A stretch of 64,000 nt of DNA, taken from assembly GCA_035293985.1 (NCBI GenBank), contig DATGLS010000048.1:124001-188000 (forward strand), in the 5' to 3' direction. Of the stretch, positions 38,606 to 47,736 are shown piece after piece. The notes below the pieces were generated by a model, which worked only from the letters and a program-made list of their open reading frames with translations, was not told the DNA's origin and searched no databases. The DNA comes from JAVDCA01 sp035293985 (GTDB taxonomy: Bacteria; Pseudomonadota; Alphaproteobacteria; Rhizobiales; Xanthobacteraceae). A program made the position numbers and the translations under genes. The first letter of the stretch is position 1; the number at the start of each line of letters is the position of its first letter.

Positions 38606-38664
38606 CGGAATGCGGGGACAGCCTTTCCCCGAATTGCGGCGCTTCGCCCCTCCACCGGGCTACG
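38586..38664. repeat. Dispersed GTAGCCCGCATGGAGC repeat, copy 2
   Basis: It starts GTAGCCCGCATGGAGCCTAG, has GAATGCGGGGACAGCC, and ends CCACCGGGCTAC, which pairs with its start. Copy 1 lies at 20864-20940. Here it supplies the stop codon of the LVIVD-repeat gene. Confidence 0.75.
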
Positions 38665-38675
38665 ACGTAGCGCGG

Positions 38676-39731
38676 CTACGCCGCATCCACCTTCTTGAAG
38701 CCGTTCCATATCGCCGTCGCGGCGCCGGACATCAGCACCGGGATGTAGCGGGTGTCCTGGAACATGCCGTTGAGTGAGATGCGCGGCAGCGCCGTGAGAT
38801 GGCCGGCGTGCTCGGCGAACAGCACGCCGGGCCGCGTCGTCACCGCGGTCTTGAAGCCGAGCTCGGCGGCGATGCGGAACTCGCGCGGGCCCGCGGTGGT
38901 CGGATCGCCGAACGGATAGGCGAGATGCTCGGGTGCCTTGCCGAGCGAGGCCGCGATCACGTCGCGGCTGATCTTGAGCTCGTTGCGTGCCTGCCCGTCC
39001 GTCACCTTCGCCAGCATCACGTGATTGACCGTGTGCGCCCCGATGGTGACCAGCGGGTCGCGCGCGAGCTCTGCGATCTCGTTCCAATCCATGCACAGGT
39101 CGGCGCAGATCTTCGCCAGATCGACGCCGCAGCGCGCCGCGAGATCGGAGACCTTGTCGATCACCATCTGCTCCGACGGCAGCCCGCGCAGCCACCAATA
39201 GATCGTCTCGAACACCTCGCGCTTGGCGGAAAGACCCGAACAGACGACGTGGCTCGCCCGCCCGTCCATGATCAGCGAAAAGCGATCGTTGCGCGCGATC
39301 ACCTGCTCGAGCGCGAGCCACCATAGCTTTCCCAGCCGGTCCGCGAAGCTCGTCGCCACATAGATCGTGAACGGCACGCCTGCGGCCTTGAGGATCGGAT
39401 ATGCCCACTCCTTATTGTCGCGGTAGCCGTCGTCGAACGTGAAGCAGGCGAACCGCCGGCCGCAGTCGCGCGCGGTCAACCGCCGGTGCATCTCGTCGAG
39501 CGAGATCAGATCCACATTGGCGCGGCGCAGGCGGCGCACCACGCGGTCGAGGAACTCGGGCGTCACCTCGAGCTGGGCGTTTGGCTGGAAACGGCCGCGC
39601 CGCGCCGGCCGCACATGGTGCAGCATCAGGATCGCGCCGACGCCGCCGACGAACGGGCGCATCAGCATGTGGGCGCCGCTGAAATACAAAGTCTCCAGGC
39701 CGGCACGGACGATGGTGTGCCGCACGCTCAT
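38676..39731 (-). CDS. Polysaccharide deacetylase (NodB family, 351 aa)
   Basis: The NodB domain has GAILMLHHVR, the motif TFDDGYRDN with the catalytic Asp and metal-binding Asp, and the later TIGAHTVNHVML motif with the HxxxH metal site. It probably deacetylates or otherwise trims the polysaccharide made by the surrounding cluster. No signal peptide is evident. It lies 15 bp after the GT2 gene on the same strand, so the two form a leftward operon. Confidence 0.92.
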   Translation of the reverse strand: MSVRHTIVRAGLETLYFSGAHMLMRPFVGGVGAILMLHHVRPARRGRFQPNAQLEVTPEFLDRVVRRLRRANVDLISLDEMHRRLTARDCGRRFACFTFDDGYRDNKEWAYPILKAAGVPFTIYVATSFADRLGKLWWLALEQVIARNDRFSLIMDGRASHVVCSGLSAKREVFETIYWWLRGLPSEQMVIDKVSDLAARCGVDLAKICADLCMDWNEIAELARDPLVTIGAHTVNHVMLAKVTDGQARNELKISRDVIAASLGKAPEHLAYPFGDPTTAGPREFRIAAELGFKTAVTTRPGVLFAEHAGHLTALPRISLNGMFQDTRYIPVLMSGAATAIWNGFKKVDAA

Positions 39732-39746
39732 GGCCGCTCGCCTGCC

Positions 39747-40679
39747 TTATGCGGCGGCATCATGCGCATGCGTGGCCCGGCCCCCGGGTCGGTCGTTCGT
39801 GCCTTGCCCCGTCTCCTGAGGAACAACGGCACGCTGGTCGGCGTCCGCCACCGCGCGCGGTGAGCCGAGTTGCGGGCGGGGCGGATGCCAGCTTCGCCAC
39901 TCGGCTTTGAGCGTGGTGACGAGCACGCGCGGGATCGCAAACAGCATCACCGTCTTCGCCATGCCGGCCCACGCGCGCCATTGCGTCGGCTCGAGATATT
40001 TGACCTGCAGCGCCAGGCGGTCGAGCAGCTGGCGCTGGCGCTTCGATACCGAGATGCCGCCGGTCGATATCCGGTAGTCGACCAGGATGTCGGGCACGTT
40101 GGCGACGACCGCATGCGTGATCGCGCGGCGCAGGAACTCGTAATCCTCGGCCGCCGGATACTCGAGCGAGTACGGCACGAGACTCGCCAGCGCCTCGCCG
40201 CGGATCATCCAGGTCGGATGGACGAAGCAGTTGTTGAAGAACAGCGCCTTGCGGATGTCTTCCTGCTCGAGCGGCGGCACGTAGTACATCACCATGGCGC
40301 CGCTGCGGTCGTCGATGAAGCGCGCGCCACTGCCGACCAGCGCGACCTCGGGATTGCGCTCGAGGAACGCGATCTGCGTCGCGAAGCGATGCGGATAGGA
40401 CACGTCGTCGGCATCCATGCGCGCGAAGTATTTGTAGTTGCGCGGCAGGATGTGCTCGAGGCCGATGTTGAGCGCGGCCGCCAGCCCATGGTTCTTCGGC
40501 AGGCGGATGATGGTGACGTTGTCGCGCCGGCCGATCACCTGCTCGACCGGAATGCGGCTGCAGTCGTCGACCAGATAGAGGTCGCACGCAACCGTGCTCG
40601 CGAGGATGCTGTCCACCGCGACGCGCAGCGTCTTCTCCGCATTGTAGGCGGCCATCAGAACCGCGACGTCGGCCGACAT
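39747..40679 (-). CDS. Family 2 glycosyltransferase (310 aa)
   Basis: The GT-A fold is clear: AVLMAAYNAEKTLRVAVDSI at the N-terminus, YLVDDCSRIPVEQVI, and the DXD motif in YFARMDADDVSYPHRFA. The C-terminal 60 residues are basic and low in complexity. It likely transfers a sugar to the lipid-linked repeat unit on the cytoplasmic side. It is divergent from the CelD-like gene; the 170-bp gap should hold the promoters. Confidence 0.93.
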   Translation of the reverse strand: MSADVAVLMAAYNAEKTLRVAVDSILASTVACDLYLVDDCSRIPVEQVIGRRDNVTIIRLPKNHGLAAALNIGLEHILPRNYKYFARMDADDVSYPHRFATQIAFLERNPEVALVGSGARFIDDRSGAMVMYYVPPLEQEDIRKALFFNNCFVHPTWMIRGEALASLVPYSLEYPAAEDYEFLRRAITHAVVANVPDILVDYRISTGGISVSKRQRQLLDRLALQVKYLEPTQWRAWAGMAKTVMLFAIPRVLVTTLKAEWRSWHPPRPQLGSPRAVADADQRAVVPQETGQGTNDRPGGRATHAHDAAA

Positions 40680-40850
40680 CGTTAACCCTCGAAGCCCAGC
40701 GGCTGAGCGGGGCCGTTATAGCGAACTATTTGTTATTTTTTATTTGCGAACCTGCCGGTCCTCGCATAGCAATCTCCGCAACTGGATAACGTTTTTCCGG
40801 TCGGAAAAGCCACTTGACCAAGATTCACGGTTAACGTTCCGGTGACCACA

Positions 40851-42053
40851 ATGCCGTCAGTCGACATTGCGCTGCGCCGGATCGACGCCGAGTCGCCCGG
40901 CGATTGCGCCATCGCCGACATCGACATCTTCGACGACATCGCGGCTGCGGCGCCTGACTGGGACCATCTCGCCGACGGCGCGGTCGCAACGCCGTTCGCC
41001 CGGCGCGACTGGATCGACCTGTGGCAGCGCCATGTCGGCGCGCGCTCCGGCGCCCGTCCGATGATCGCCGTCGCGCGCGATGCGCGCGGCGACCCGCTCT
41101 TCCTGCTCCCCCTAGCCCGCCGCGAGCGCCGCCTGTTCACGGTCGCACAATATTTCGGCGGCCGCCACTCGCAGCTCAACATGGGCCTTTGGCGGCCCGA
41201 CGTCGCCACCGCGATCACGGCCGCGGACCTCAACGGCGCCTTCGCGACGATCGCGCGACGCGGCGGCGTCGACGTCTTTCTCCTGCTCAACCAGCCGATG
41301 ACCTGGGACGGGCGGCCCAATCCGCTTGCGCAGCTCGCCCACCAGCCCTCGCCCGACAACGTCTTCAGCGTCGAGTTCGCCGGCATGCGCGGCGAGGAGG
41401 CGGTCAAGCTGCGGTTGAGCTCGGCGCTGCGCGGCATTCTCAAAGGCAAGGAAAAAAAGCTCGCCAAGCTCGCCGGCTATCACTATTTCCGCGCCGTGAC
41501 CGCGGACGAGGCGGAGCGGCTGCTCGCCGCGTTCCTGGTGCAGAAGGCCGCCCACCTCAAGGCGCACGGCGTGCGCAACGCGTTCGCGGCGCCGGGCATC
41601 GAAGATTTTCTCCGCGCCGCCTGCGTCGCGCCGCTCGCCGGACGCGAGCCGGGCAAGCCGGCGATCGAGCTGCACGCGATCGAGGGCGACGGCGAGGTGC
41701 TCGCCGTCATGGGCGGCGTCGCGAGCCCGCAGCGCTTCTCCTGCATGTTCAACTCCTACACGCTCGGTGAGCACGCGCGCTGGAGCCCGGGCATGATCCT
41801 GATCCAGCACATGCTGCGCCACTGCGCCGACCGCGGCATCGCGAGCTACGATCTCGGCGCCGGCTTTGCGCAGTACAAGCATAATTTCTGCAAGACCACC
41901 GACGTGCTGTTCGACAGCGCGCTCGCCTTCTCGGAGCGCGGCCACGTCGCCGCCGCGATCTGCCGCATGGGCCTCTCCGGCAAGCGCTGGATCAAGTCGA
42001 CCAAGCCGCTGTGGGCGATCGTGCGCACGATGCGGCGAATGACCTTGAGATAG
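40851..42053 (+). CDS. CelD/BcsL-type GNAT acyltransferase (400 aa)
   Basis: The C-terminal half contains the Acetyltransf_6 pattern: LSSALRGILKGKEKKLAKLA, FLVQKAAHLKAHGVRNAFAA, FSCMFNSYTLGEHARWSPGM and a late YDLGAGFAQYKHNFCKTTDV. Such proteins are found in cellulose and exopolysaccharide clusters and probably acylate the polymer or a precursor. A GTG at 40842 is an alternative start. It begins the rightward part of the cluster. Confidence 0.85.
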   Translation: MPSVDIALRRIDAESPGDCAIADIDIFDDIAAAAPDWDHLADGAVATPFARRDWIDLWQRHVGARSGARPMIAVARDARGDPLFLLPLARRERRLFTVAQYFGGRHSQLNMGLWRPDVATAITAADLNGAFATIARRGGVDVFLLLNQPMTWDGRPNPLAQLAHQPSPDNVFSVEFAGMRGEEAVKLRLSSALRGILKGKEKKLAKLAGYHYFRAVTADEAERLLAAFLVQKAAHLKAHGVRNAFAAPGIEDFLRAACVAPLAGREPGKPAIELHAIEGDGEVLAVMGGVASPQRFSCMFNSYTLGEHARWSPGMILIQHMLRHCADRGIASYDLGAGFAQYKHNFCKTTDVLFDSALAFSERGHVAAAICRMGLSGKRWIKSTKPLWAIVRTMRRMTLR

Positions 42054-42212
42054 ATCGCGCCAGAATGGCGTTTCGTAAACCTTAACGCCAACCAATTGCC
42101 CATACTCCCCGCGAAATGCGGACTCTACGGCACTTAATTACTTAATTGGAGTCATGGAACTACTCATGAAAGAAGCCCGACGTGCGTGGACGATATCGGC
42201 CTGGAGCCGAGC

Positions 42213-44501
42213 ATGAGTGAGTTGGAGCGCAACGCTCCGAACCTGCCGATGGGGGCCGCCTGGCCGGTCTGGGCGCCCGTGCGCGCGCTCGTGCCTTTGC
42301 TGCGACGCATCCGCGGCGTCCATGCGCTGGCGCTCGCCGATCAGGCGATCGTGAGCGCGGCGAGCTTCTTCACCACGGTGATTATCGGCCGCTGCACCGA
42401 CCCGAGCCAGCTCGGCGCCTATGCGATCGCGATCTCCGTATTGGCGTCGCTGTTCACCATCCAGGGCGTGTTGATCACCTTACCCTACTCGATCCAGCGG
42501 CACCGCCCGCTCGGAACGCCACAGGAGCACGCCGGCAGCGCGCTCGCCCAGGCCGGCATGATGTCGGCGCTGGTGGTCGTCGGTCTCGCGGCGATCGCCG
42601 CCGGACTGCTCGCGCGCGGCGCCGCGCCGGGGCTCGTCGCCATAACGTGGGCCCTCGCCGCCGTCGCGCCGTTCGCGCTGCTGCGCGAATTCTCCCGGCG
42701 CTTCACGTTCGCCCACTTCCAGCTCGGCCATGCGTTCGCGCTCGATGCGGCGACGGCCGTGCTACAGCTTCTCGGCCTGGGGTGGCTCGCATGGACGGGC
42801 CGCATGTCGGCCATCGGCGCCTGCGTGGTCCTCGGCGTGTCGTGCGGCATCGCGGCGCTCGGCTGGCTTTGGGTCGCGCGGCGCGAGTTCGCCATCCGCC
42901 GTGCCGAGCTGTGGCGGACGCTCAAGCACGGCTGGGGACTCGGCAAGTGGCTCTTCGTCAACCAGATCATGGTGCAGGTCCAGCGCTACGTCACGCATTG
43001 GCTTTCGTTCGTGATCGCCGGCGCGGCGGTCACCGGCGTCTATGCGGCATGCCTCAGCATCGTCGCGTTCGCCAACCCGGTGACGTTCGGTCTCGGCAAC
43101 ATGCTGGCGCCGCGATCGGCGCTCGCATGGAAGGAGCGCGGCGGCGCCGGGCTGCGGCGCCAGGCGATCGGCGACGCGCTGCTGTTCGCGGCTCTCCTGA
43201 CGCCGTTCTGCGTGCTGGTCCTGCTCGTCGGCGACTACTTGATGCATCTCCTCTATCACGGGGGCGAATACGATGGGCACGGCTCCGTTGTCGCGATCCT
43301 TGCATTCGCGAACTTCGCGACGGCCATCGGCATGCCCGCATCGAACGCGCTGGCCAGCATGGAGCGTCCGCGCGCGATCTTCGCGGTCGGGGCGGCGAGC
43401 GCGGTTCTCACCGTCGCGCTCGTCTGGTGGTGGATGGTCGAGTGGGGCCTCGCCGGCGCCGCATACGGACTGCTCGCCGGCAGCACCCTCGGAGCGGCGG
43501 GCCTGTGGTCCTCCTTTCTCGCGCTGGTGCCGCGCTCCGACGATGCTGCCGTGGCGCTTCGCGCGGTCGAAGCGTTGGTGCCGGGCTCGGACCCGGAGCA
43601 GTGGAACATCACCCGGCTGGGCGAGGGCGACTACTCCACGGTTTACACAGTCGCATCGAAAGGCGGTCAACCGATCTGGCAGGGGCATTCCCAGCTGGTG
43701 GTCAAGGCCTACAAGCCGTCCGCCGCGCTGAGCGTCGCGACCGCGCAGGCAGAATTCGATTCGCTGTCGCGGCTGCATGGCGCCCTGCACGGCCGGGTCG
43801 TCGAGGGGTGGACGATCGCAATGCCAACCCCGTTGCATTTGTGCACGTCGCCCCTCGCGCTCGTGATGACCGCGGTACCGGCGACCAACGATCTCAAGTC
43901 GCGCGCGCCCGCTGACGACGACCTGCCGCTCGACCGCCTCGAGCAGCTCGGCCGCGTCCTGGTCGCGGCAATGCGGCCGAGCTGGTCGCGCGGCGAGCTA
44001 CACGGCGACCTCGGGCTGCAGAACATCCTCTACGATGTGGACAGCCGGACGCTGTCGCTCATCGATCCCGGCACGCCGGAATGCTGCCGCGTCTGCAATG
44101 AGGGCCGCCACAACTGGCGGCCGGCCGCGCTGGAGCTCGGCCACATCCTGCGCGACCTCGGCACCGACGTGCGCGACCTCATCGGCAATCCGACCGCGCG
44201 CCTGCGCCGGCAGGTCCTCGTCGAGAGCGCGTTGCGGGCCTTTCTCGAGCCGATCGGCCCCGCGGCGGAACGGCAGCGGGCATTGGGCGACATCAGGACC
44301 TGCGCCCACACCCATTTGTGGAAGGTGCTCGACGGATCGTCGTCGCTGCGCGGGATATGGCACGCCCTGCTCGGCCAAATCGTCGTCCGCCGCATGGACT
44401 CGATGCTCGGCCGGCTGCGGCGCGACCTCGCGCTGCCGGACGGGCGAGCCGACGATATCCTCCCGGTGACCCCGCCGCACACGCAGCGAGTGCGCACGTG
44501 A
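42213..44501 (+). CDS. Flippase fused to a kinase-like domain (762 aa)
   Basis: The N-terminal 450 residues hold about 12 membrane segments and resemble a Wzx/MATE-type polysaccharide flippase (DQAIVSAASFFTTVIIGRCT at the start). The C-terminal 300 residues carry kinase motifs in order: glycine loop LGEGDYSTVY near residue 470, VVKAYK with the ATP-binding Lys, catalytic loop GELHGDLGLQN near residue 597, and the metal Asp in LSLIDPGTPE near 616. The fusion is uncommon. The kinase part would face the cytoplasm and could phosphorylate the transported lipid-linked sugar or a partner. The stop overlaps the next gene (GTGA). Confidence 0.85.
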   Translation: MSELERNAPNLPMGAAWPVWAPVRALVPLLRRIRGVHALALADQAIVSAASFFTTVIIGRCTDPSQLGAYAIAISVLASLFTIQGVLITLPYSIQRHRPLGTPQEHAGSALAQAGMMSALVVVGLAAIAAGLLARGAAPGLVAITWALAAVAPFALLREFSRRFTFAHFQLGHAFALDAATAVLQLLGLGWLAWTGRMSAIGACVVLGVSCGIAALGWLWVARREFAIRRAELWRTLKHGWGLGKWLFVNQIMVQVQRYVTHWLSFVIAGAAVTGVYAACLSIVAFANPVTFGLGNMLAPRSALAWKERGGAGLRRQAIGDALLFAALLTPFCVLVLLVGDYLMHLLYHGGEYDGHGSVVAILAFANFATAIGMPASNALASMERPRAIFAVGAASAVLTVALVWWWMVEWGLAGAAYGLLAGSTLGAAGLWSSFLALVPRSDDAAVALRAVEALVPGSDPEQWNITRLGEGDYSTVYTVASKGGQPIWQGHSQLVVKAYKPSAALSVATAQAEFDSLSRLHGALHGRVVEGWTIAMPTPLHLCTSPLALVMTAVPATNDLKSRAPADDDLPLDRLEQLGRVLVAAMRPSWSRGELHGDLGLQNILYDVDSRTLSLIDPGTPECCRVCNEGRHNWRPAALELGHILRDLGTDVRDLIGNPTARLRRQVLVESALRAFLEPIGPAAERQRALGDIRTCAHTHLWKVLDGSSSLRGIWHALLGQIVVRRMDSMLGRLRRDLALPDGRADDILPVTPPHTQRVRT

Positions 44502-47500
44502 CCCAAGAAGCGACCCAAGAAGCGACCCAAGAAGCGACCCAAGCAGCGACCCGAGAAGCGATCGGGGACGCGGCGAGCTCCCGTCTCGCCGATTGCGTGA
44601 CCGCCGACGCGGTCGGCTTCGTCGAAACGCCACCGCTCGCCGATGACGGAGCGGGCGATCGCGGCGATCGGCCATCGCGGGGCGTGATGCGCGAGGAGTT
44701 GGACTTCTACGCGGCGTATGCCTGGACGCTCAATCCGCATTTGTCGGTGCGCGAGACGATCGATCGCCTGCACGGCGAGATCGTTCGGCTCGCGCAGGCC
44801 ACGCGCGGCTGGCAGGCCGGCGAGGTCGCCGTTAACATTTTTCTGCTCGCGTGCGGCATCCTCAATACGATCGATGAAGACTTGCGCGAGCCGAGCTTGC
44901 GGCTGCCCTCGCGCGTGGCGGCCTTGCGCCTCGGGCGCGCCGCGCGCTGGGCGGCCGAGACGTCGCGCGGCATCCTGCGGCCGCGGCGGCGCGCGGAGTT
45001 GCGCGCCTGGCGCGACCGCTGGCTTGGCGGCATCGGCGATTTCGTTGCGCTCGTGGTCGCACCCGAAACGGCGAGTCCGCCCGCGCGTATCGCCGCTGCC
45101 GCAAAGCTCGCGGATCTGCTGCGCGCGCCGCTTCCCGCGGCGCTGCAGACGGCGCGCGTCAGCGTGCCGTCGCCGTTTCGCCGCCTCGATCTGACGCATC
45201 ACGACGTCCTCGCGCTCGGCCGGCGCTACGTGGCGCAATTCCCGGATCGCGCGCGGCCCATCCTGCTGCTCGGCCTGCGCACCTCGGGCTCTTATTTCGC
45301 GCCGCTGTTGCGCGCCTATCTGGCGGCGCAGGGGTTTGCGACCGTCGCGGTGCTGACCATGGTGCCCGGCAAGGGTGCGGGCCGCCGGGAGCGACGCGCG
45401 CTCGAGCGCTACGCGCGCGAAGGCTACACGGCGCTGATCCTCGATGACTCGCCGCACACGGGCGGCACCATCTTCACGGCATTCGACATCGCCCGGCGCG
45501 CCGGCTTCGCGATCGACAAGCTCAAGGCGTTGATCCCGGCCCATCCGGCCCGACCGGATTGGTACAAGCCGCTGTCCAACGACGTCGTCGTGTCGCTCGC
45601 GCCCGCGCAGTGGTACAAGCGCTCGTTGCTGATGCCGACGGCGGCGCAGGCGCGGCTCACCGAGTATTTCCGCGCGCAAGGTTTTGCCGACGTCCGCGTG
45701 GTCGAGAGCAGCCGCATTATCACCCTCAACCGCGGCCTCGACGAGACGTCATCGGACACGCGCGGCGCGCGCATCAAGCGCGTTTTCGAGGTTCACCTCG
45801 CCTCGCCCGATGGCCGCCGCGAAGTGCGCTTGGTGCTGGCCAAGAGCGTGGGCTGGGGATGGCTCGGCTATCACGCCTTTCTCGCCGGGTATCGCCTGTC
45901 CGGCCATGTGCCGCCGATCCTCGGCCTGCGTGACGGCATTCTCTATATGGAATGGATTGCGCCGGACGAGCTTTCCGCAACGGCGCGCGAGCGCCGCTAC
46001 CCGCCGCCCGAGCGGATCGCCGACTACGTCGCCACGAGGGCGCGCCATCTCGGCCTCGGGGGCGGATCGGCGGCTGGCGCCAACCTACAACGGCAGGACC
46101 ACGGCGTCCGCGTCCTCGCCAAGACGCTCTCCCGCGCGCATGGCACGTTCGGTGCCGACATCCTGCTGCGCGCGCGCATCGAACGGCGGTTGCGCCAACG
46201 AGCGAGCCCGCTGCCGACCCTCATCGACGGCAAGATGCAGCGCGACGAATGGATCGCGGGGCCGGATGGGTGGCTCAAGACGGATTTCGAGCACCATGGC
46301 CTCGGCAAGGAGGAGCTCAACATCGCCGATCCGGCCTACGATCTCGCGGCCGCGATCCTCGACGGCGACATGTCGCGCGACGAGGAGCGCCGGCTGGTTC
46401 GCCGCTACGTGGAAGCGTCCCGCGATAGGGACGTCGAGGCGCGCCTCTTCATGCACAAGCTGCTCGCCGGCCTGTGGGCGATGAAGCAGGCGCGCGACCA
46501 CCTGTTCGCCAAGCCGCACACGGCCGAGCAGCAACAGGCTTTTCACCAGCGCTTCATGGCGGCGTGGCATTTCCTGACCGTCGCGGCCGCGCGGTATTGC
46601 GGCAGCCTCGGCGTGCCCGCGGACAAGCGCCAGTGGCGCGCGCCGCTCGTCGCGCTCGACATCGACGGCGTCATCGATCGGCGCGTCTTCGGATTTCCCT
46701 GCACGACCGCGGCCGGCATCAAGGCGCTGTCGTTGTTGCGCCGTCACGATTTCTCCATCGCGCTCAATTCGGCACGCTCGGTCGCCGAAGTGCGGGCCTA
46801 TTGCGACGCCTACGGCCTCGCGGGCGGCGTCGCCGAGCACGGCGGCTACATCTGGGACGCCGTGCGCGGATGCGGGCGCGGCCTCCTCGAAACGGAAACG
46901 CTGCGCCAGCTCGACGAGCTGCGCAAAGCGATGCGGCGGGTGCCCGGCGTCTTTCTCGACGAGCGTCACCGGTATTCGATCCGCGCCTTTATGTATCTCG
47001 ACAAGCCGCGCGGCCTGCTCTCGACTGTGATCAAGACCCTGCGCTCCGCAGAGATTGGCGACAGCGCGCTCGCGCCGCTGCCGACGCTGCTGATCAATCA
47101 TCTGATGAGCGACCTCGGCCTCGATCGCCTGTCGTTCCATCACACCTCGATCGACACGACCGTGGTGGCGAAGGAGGTCGATAAGGGAAGCGGCCTCGTG
47201 GCGCTTCGCGATTGGGTCCTCGGCGCCGAGGCCGGGACGGTTGCGGTCGGCGACCAGGAGCCGGATCTGGCGGCGTTCCGCGTCGCGACGGCGAGCTTCG
47301 CGCCGGCGAACATCGGCTGCGCGCGCGAGGCGCGGCTGCTCGGCTGCCGCATCGCGCGCGGCGCGAACCAGGCGGGCCTTCTCGAGATCGCCCGCGCGCT
47401 CGTTGGCACGTATCGCCGTGACGATCGCGCGGATGCAGGCGCGCTCCCGCTTCCGGTTGCGCGCGATGATGCCTTCATGGACGCCTTGCGCGCCGCTGAT

Positions 47501-47548
47501 CGCGGCGTCATCGGGAATGTCGTGAAGCTCGGGTTCTCGCGCCGCTGA
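44498..47548 (+). CDS. PRTase-like / kinase-like / HAD-like fusion protein (1016 aa)
   Basis: A GTG start overlaps the flippase stop. After TQEA repeats and a helical region, residues 250-350 look like a phosphoribosyltransferase (ILLLGLRTSGSYFAPLLRAY, then ALILDDSPHTGGTIF in place of the PRPP loop). Residues 425-640 resemble an APH-like kinase (VRLVLAKSVGWGW, LKTDFEHHG, NIADPAYDLAAAI). Residues 715-960 are HAD/Cof-like, with VALDIDGVIDRR as nucleophile motif, ALNSARS and VAVGDQEPDLAAF. No membrane segment is seen. The combination suggests synthesis or recycling of a phosphorylated sugar or nucleotide-like group. The actual substrate is unknown. Confidence 0.8.
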   Translation: MTQEATQEATQEATQAATREAIGDAASSRLADCVTADAVGFVETPPLADDGAGDRGDRPSRGVMREELDFYAAYAWTLNPHLSVRETIDRLHGEIVRLAQATRGWQAGEVAVNIFLLACGILNTIDEDLREPSLRLPSRVAALRLGRAARWAAETSRGILRPRRRAELRAWRDRWLGGIGDFVALVVAPETASPPARIAAAAKLADLLRAPLPAALQTARVSVPSPFRRLDLTHHDVLALGRRYVAQFPDRARPILLLGLRTSGSYFAPLLRAYLAAQGFATVAVLTMVPGKGAGRRERRALERYAREGYTALILDDSPHTGGTIFTAFDIARRAGFAIDKLKALIPAHPARPDWYKPLSNDVVVSLAPAQWYKRSLLMPTAAQARLTEYFRAQGFADVRVVESSRIITLNRGLDETSSDTRGARIKRVFEVHLASPDGRREVRLVLAKSVGWGWLGYHAFLAGYRLSGHVPPILGLRDGILYMEWIAPDELSATARERRYPPPERIADYVATRARHLGLGGGSAAGANLQRQDHGVRVLAKTLSRAHGTFGADILLRARIERRLRQRASPLPTLIDGKMQRDEWIAGPDGWLKTDFEHHGLGKEELNIADPAYDLAAAILDGDMSRDEERRLVRRYVEASRDRDVEARLFMHKLLAGLWAMKQARDHLFAKPHTAEQQQAFHQRFMAAWHFLTVAAARYCGSLGVPADKRQWRAPLVALDIDGVIDRRVFGFPCTTAAGIKALSLLRRHDFSIALNSARSVAEVRAYCDAYGLAGGVAEHGGYIWDAVRGCGRGLLETETLRQLDELRKAMRRVPGVFLDERHRYSIRAFMYLDKPRGLLSTVIKTLRSAEIGDSALAPLPTLLINHLMSDLGLDRLSFHHTSIDTTVVAKEVDKGSGLVALRDWVLGAEAGTVAVGDQEPDLAAFRVATASFAPANIGCAREARLLGCRIARGANQAGLLEIARALVGTYRRDDRADAGALPLPVARDDAFMDALRAADRGVIGNVVKLGFSRR
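44501..44560 (+). repeat. Five tandem 12-bp repeats at a gene junction
   Basis: ACCCAAGAAGCG is repeated at 44501, 44513 and 44525 without change, then ACCCAAGCAGCG at 44537 and ACCCGAGAAGCG at 44549. It encodes TQEA repeats directly after the GTG start of the fusion gene. Since 12 is a multiple of three, copy-number change keeps the frame. Confidence 0.95.
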
Positions 47549-47580
47549 TCCTCCGCCGTCACAAAATTCTCGTCATCCCG

Positions 47581-47615
47581 AGAAGCTCGTCGTCGCTTGG
47601 CGACGACGAGCTTCT
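47581..47615. terminator. Strong 16-bp hairpin between convergent genes
   Basis: AGAAGCTCGTCGTCGC and GCGACGACGAGCTTCT pair perfectly around TTG. It lies between the ends of the fusion gene (47548) and the leftward chain-length gene (47737). There is no T-run on either side, so it may stop transcription weakly or protect the mRNA end. Confidence 0.65.
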
Positions 47616-47736
47616 TCGAAGGGCCGCGGGTGGAAGCGGTGCCGCATGCATGTACGGCCATGGTTCGAGACGTGCGGCCGCAACGGCGGCCGCGCTCCTC
47701 ACCATGAGGGAGAGCGTGTGGCGAGCGCGTTGCGCG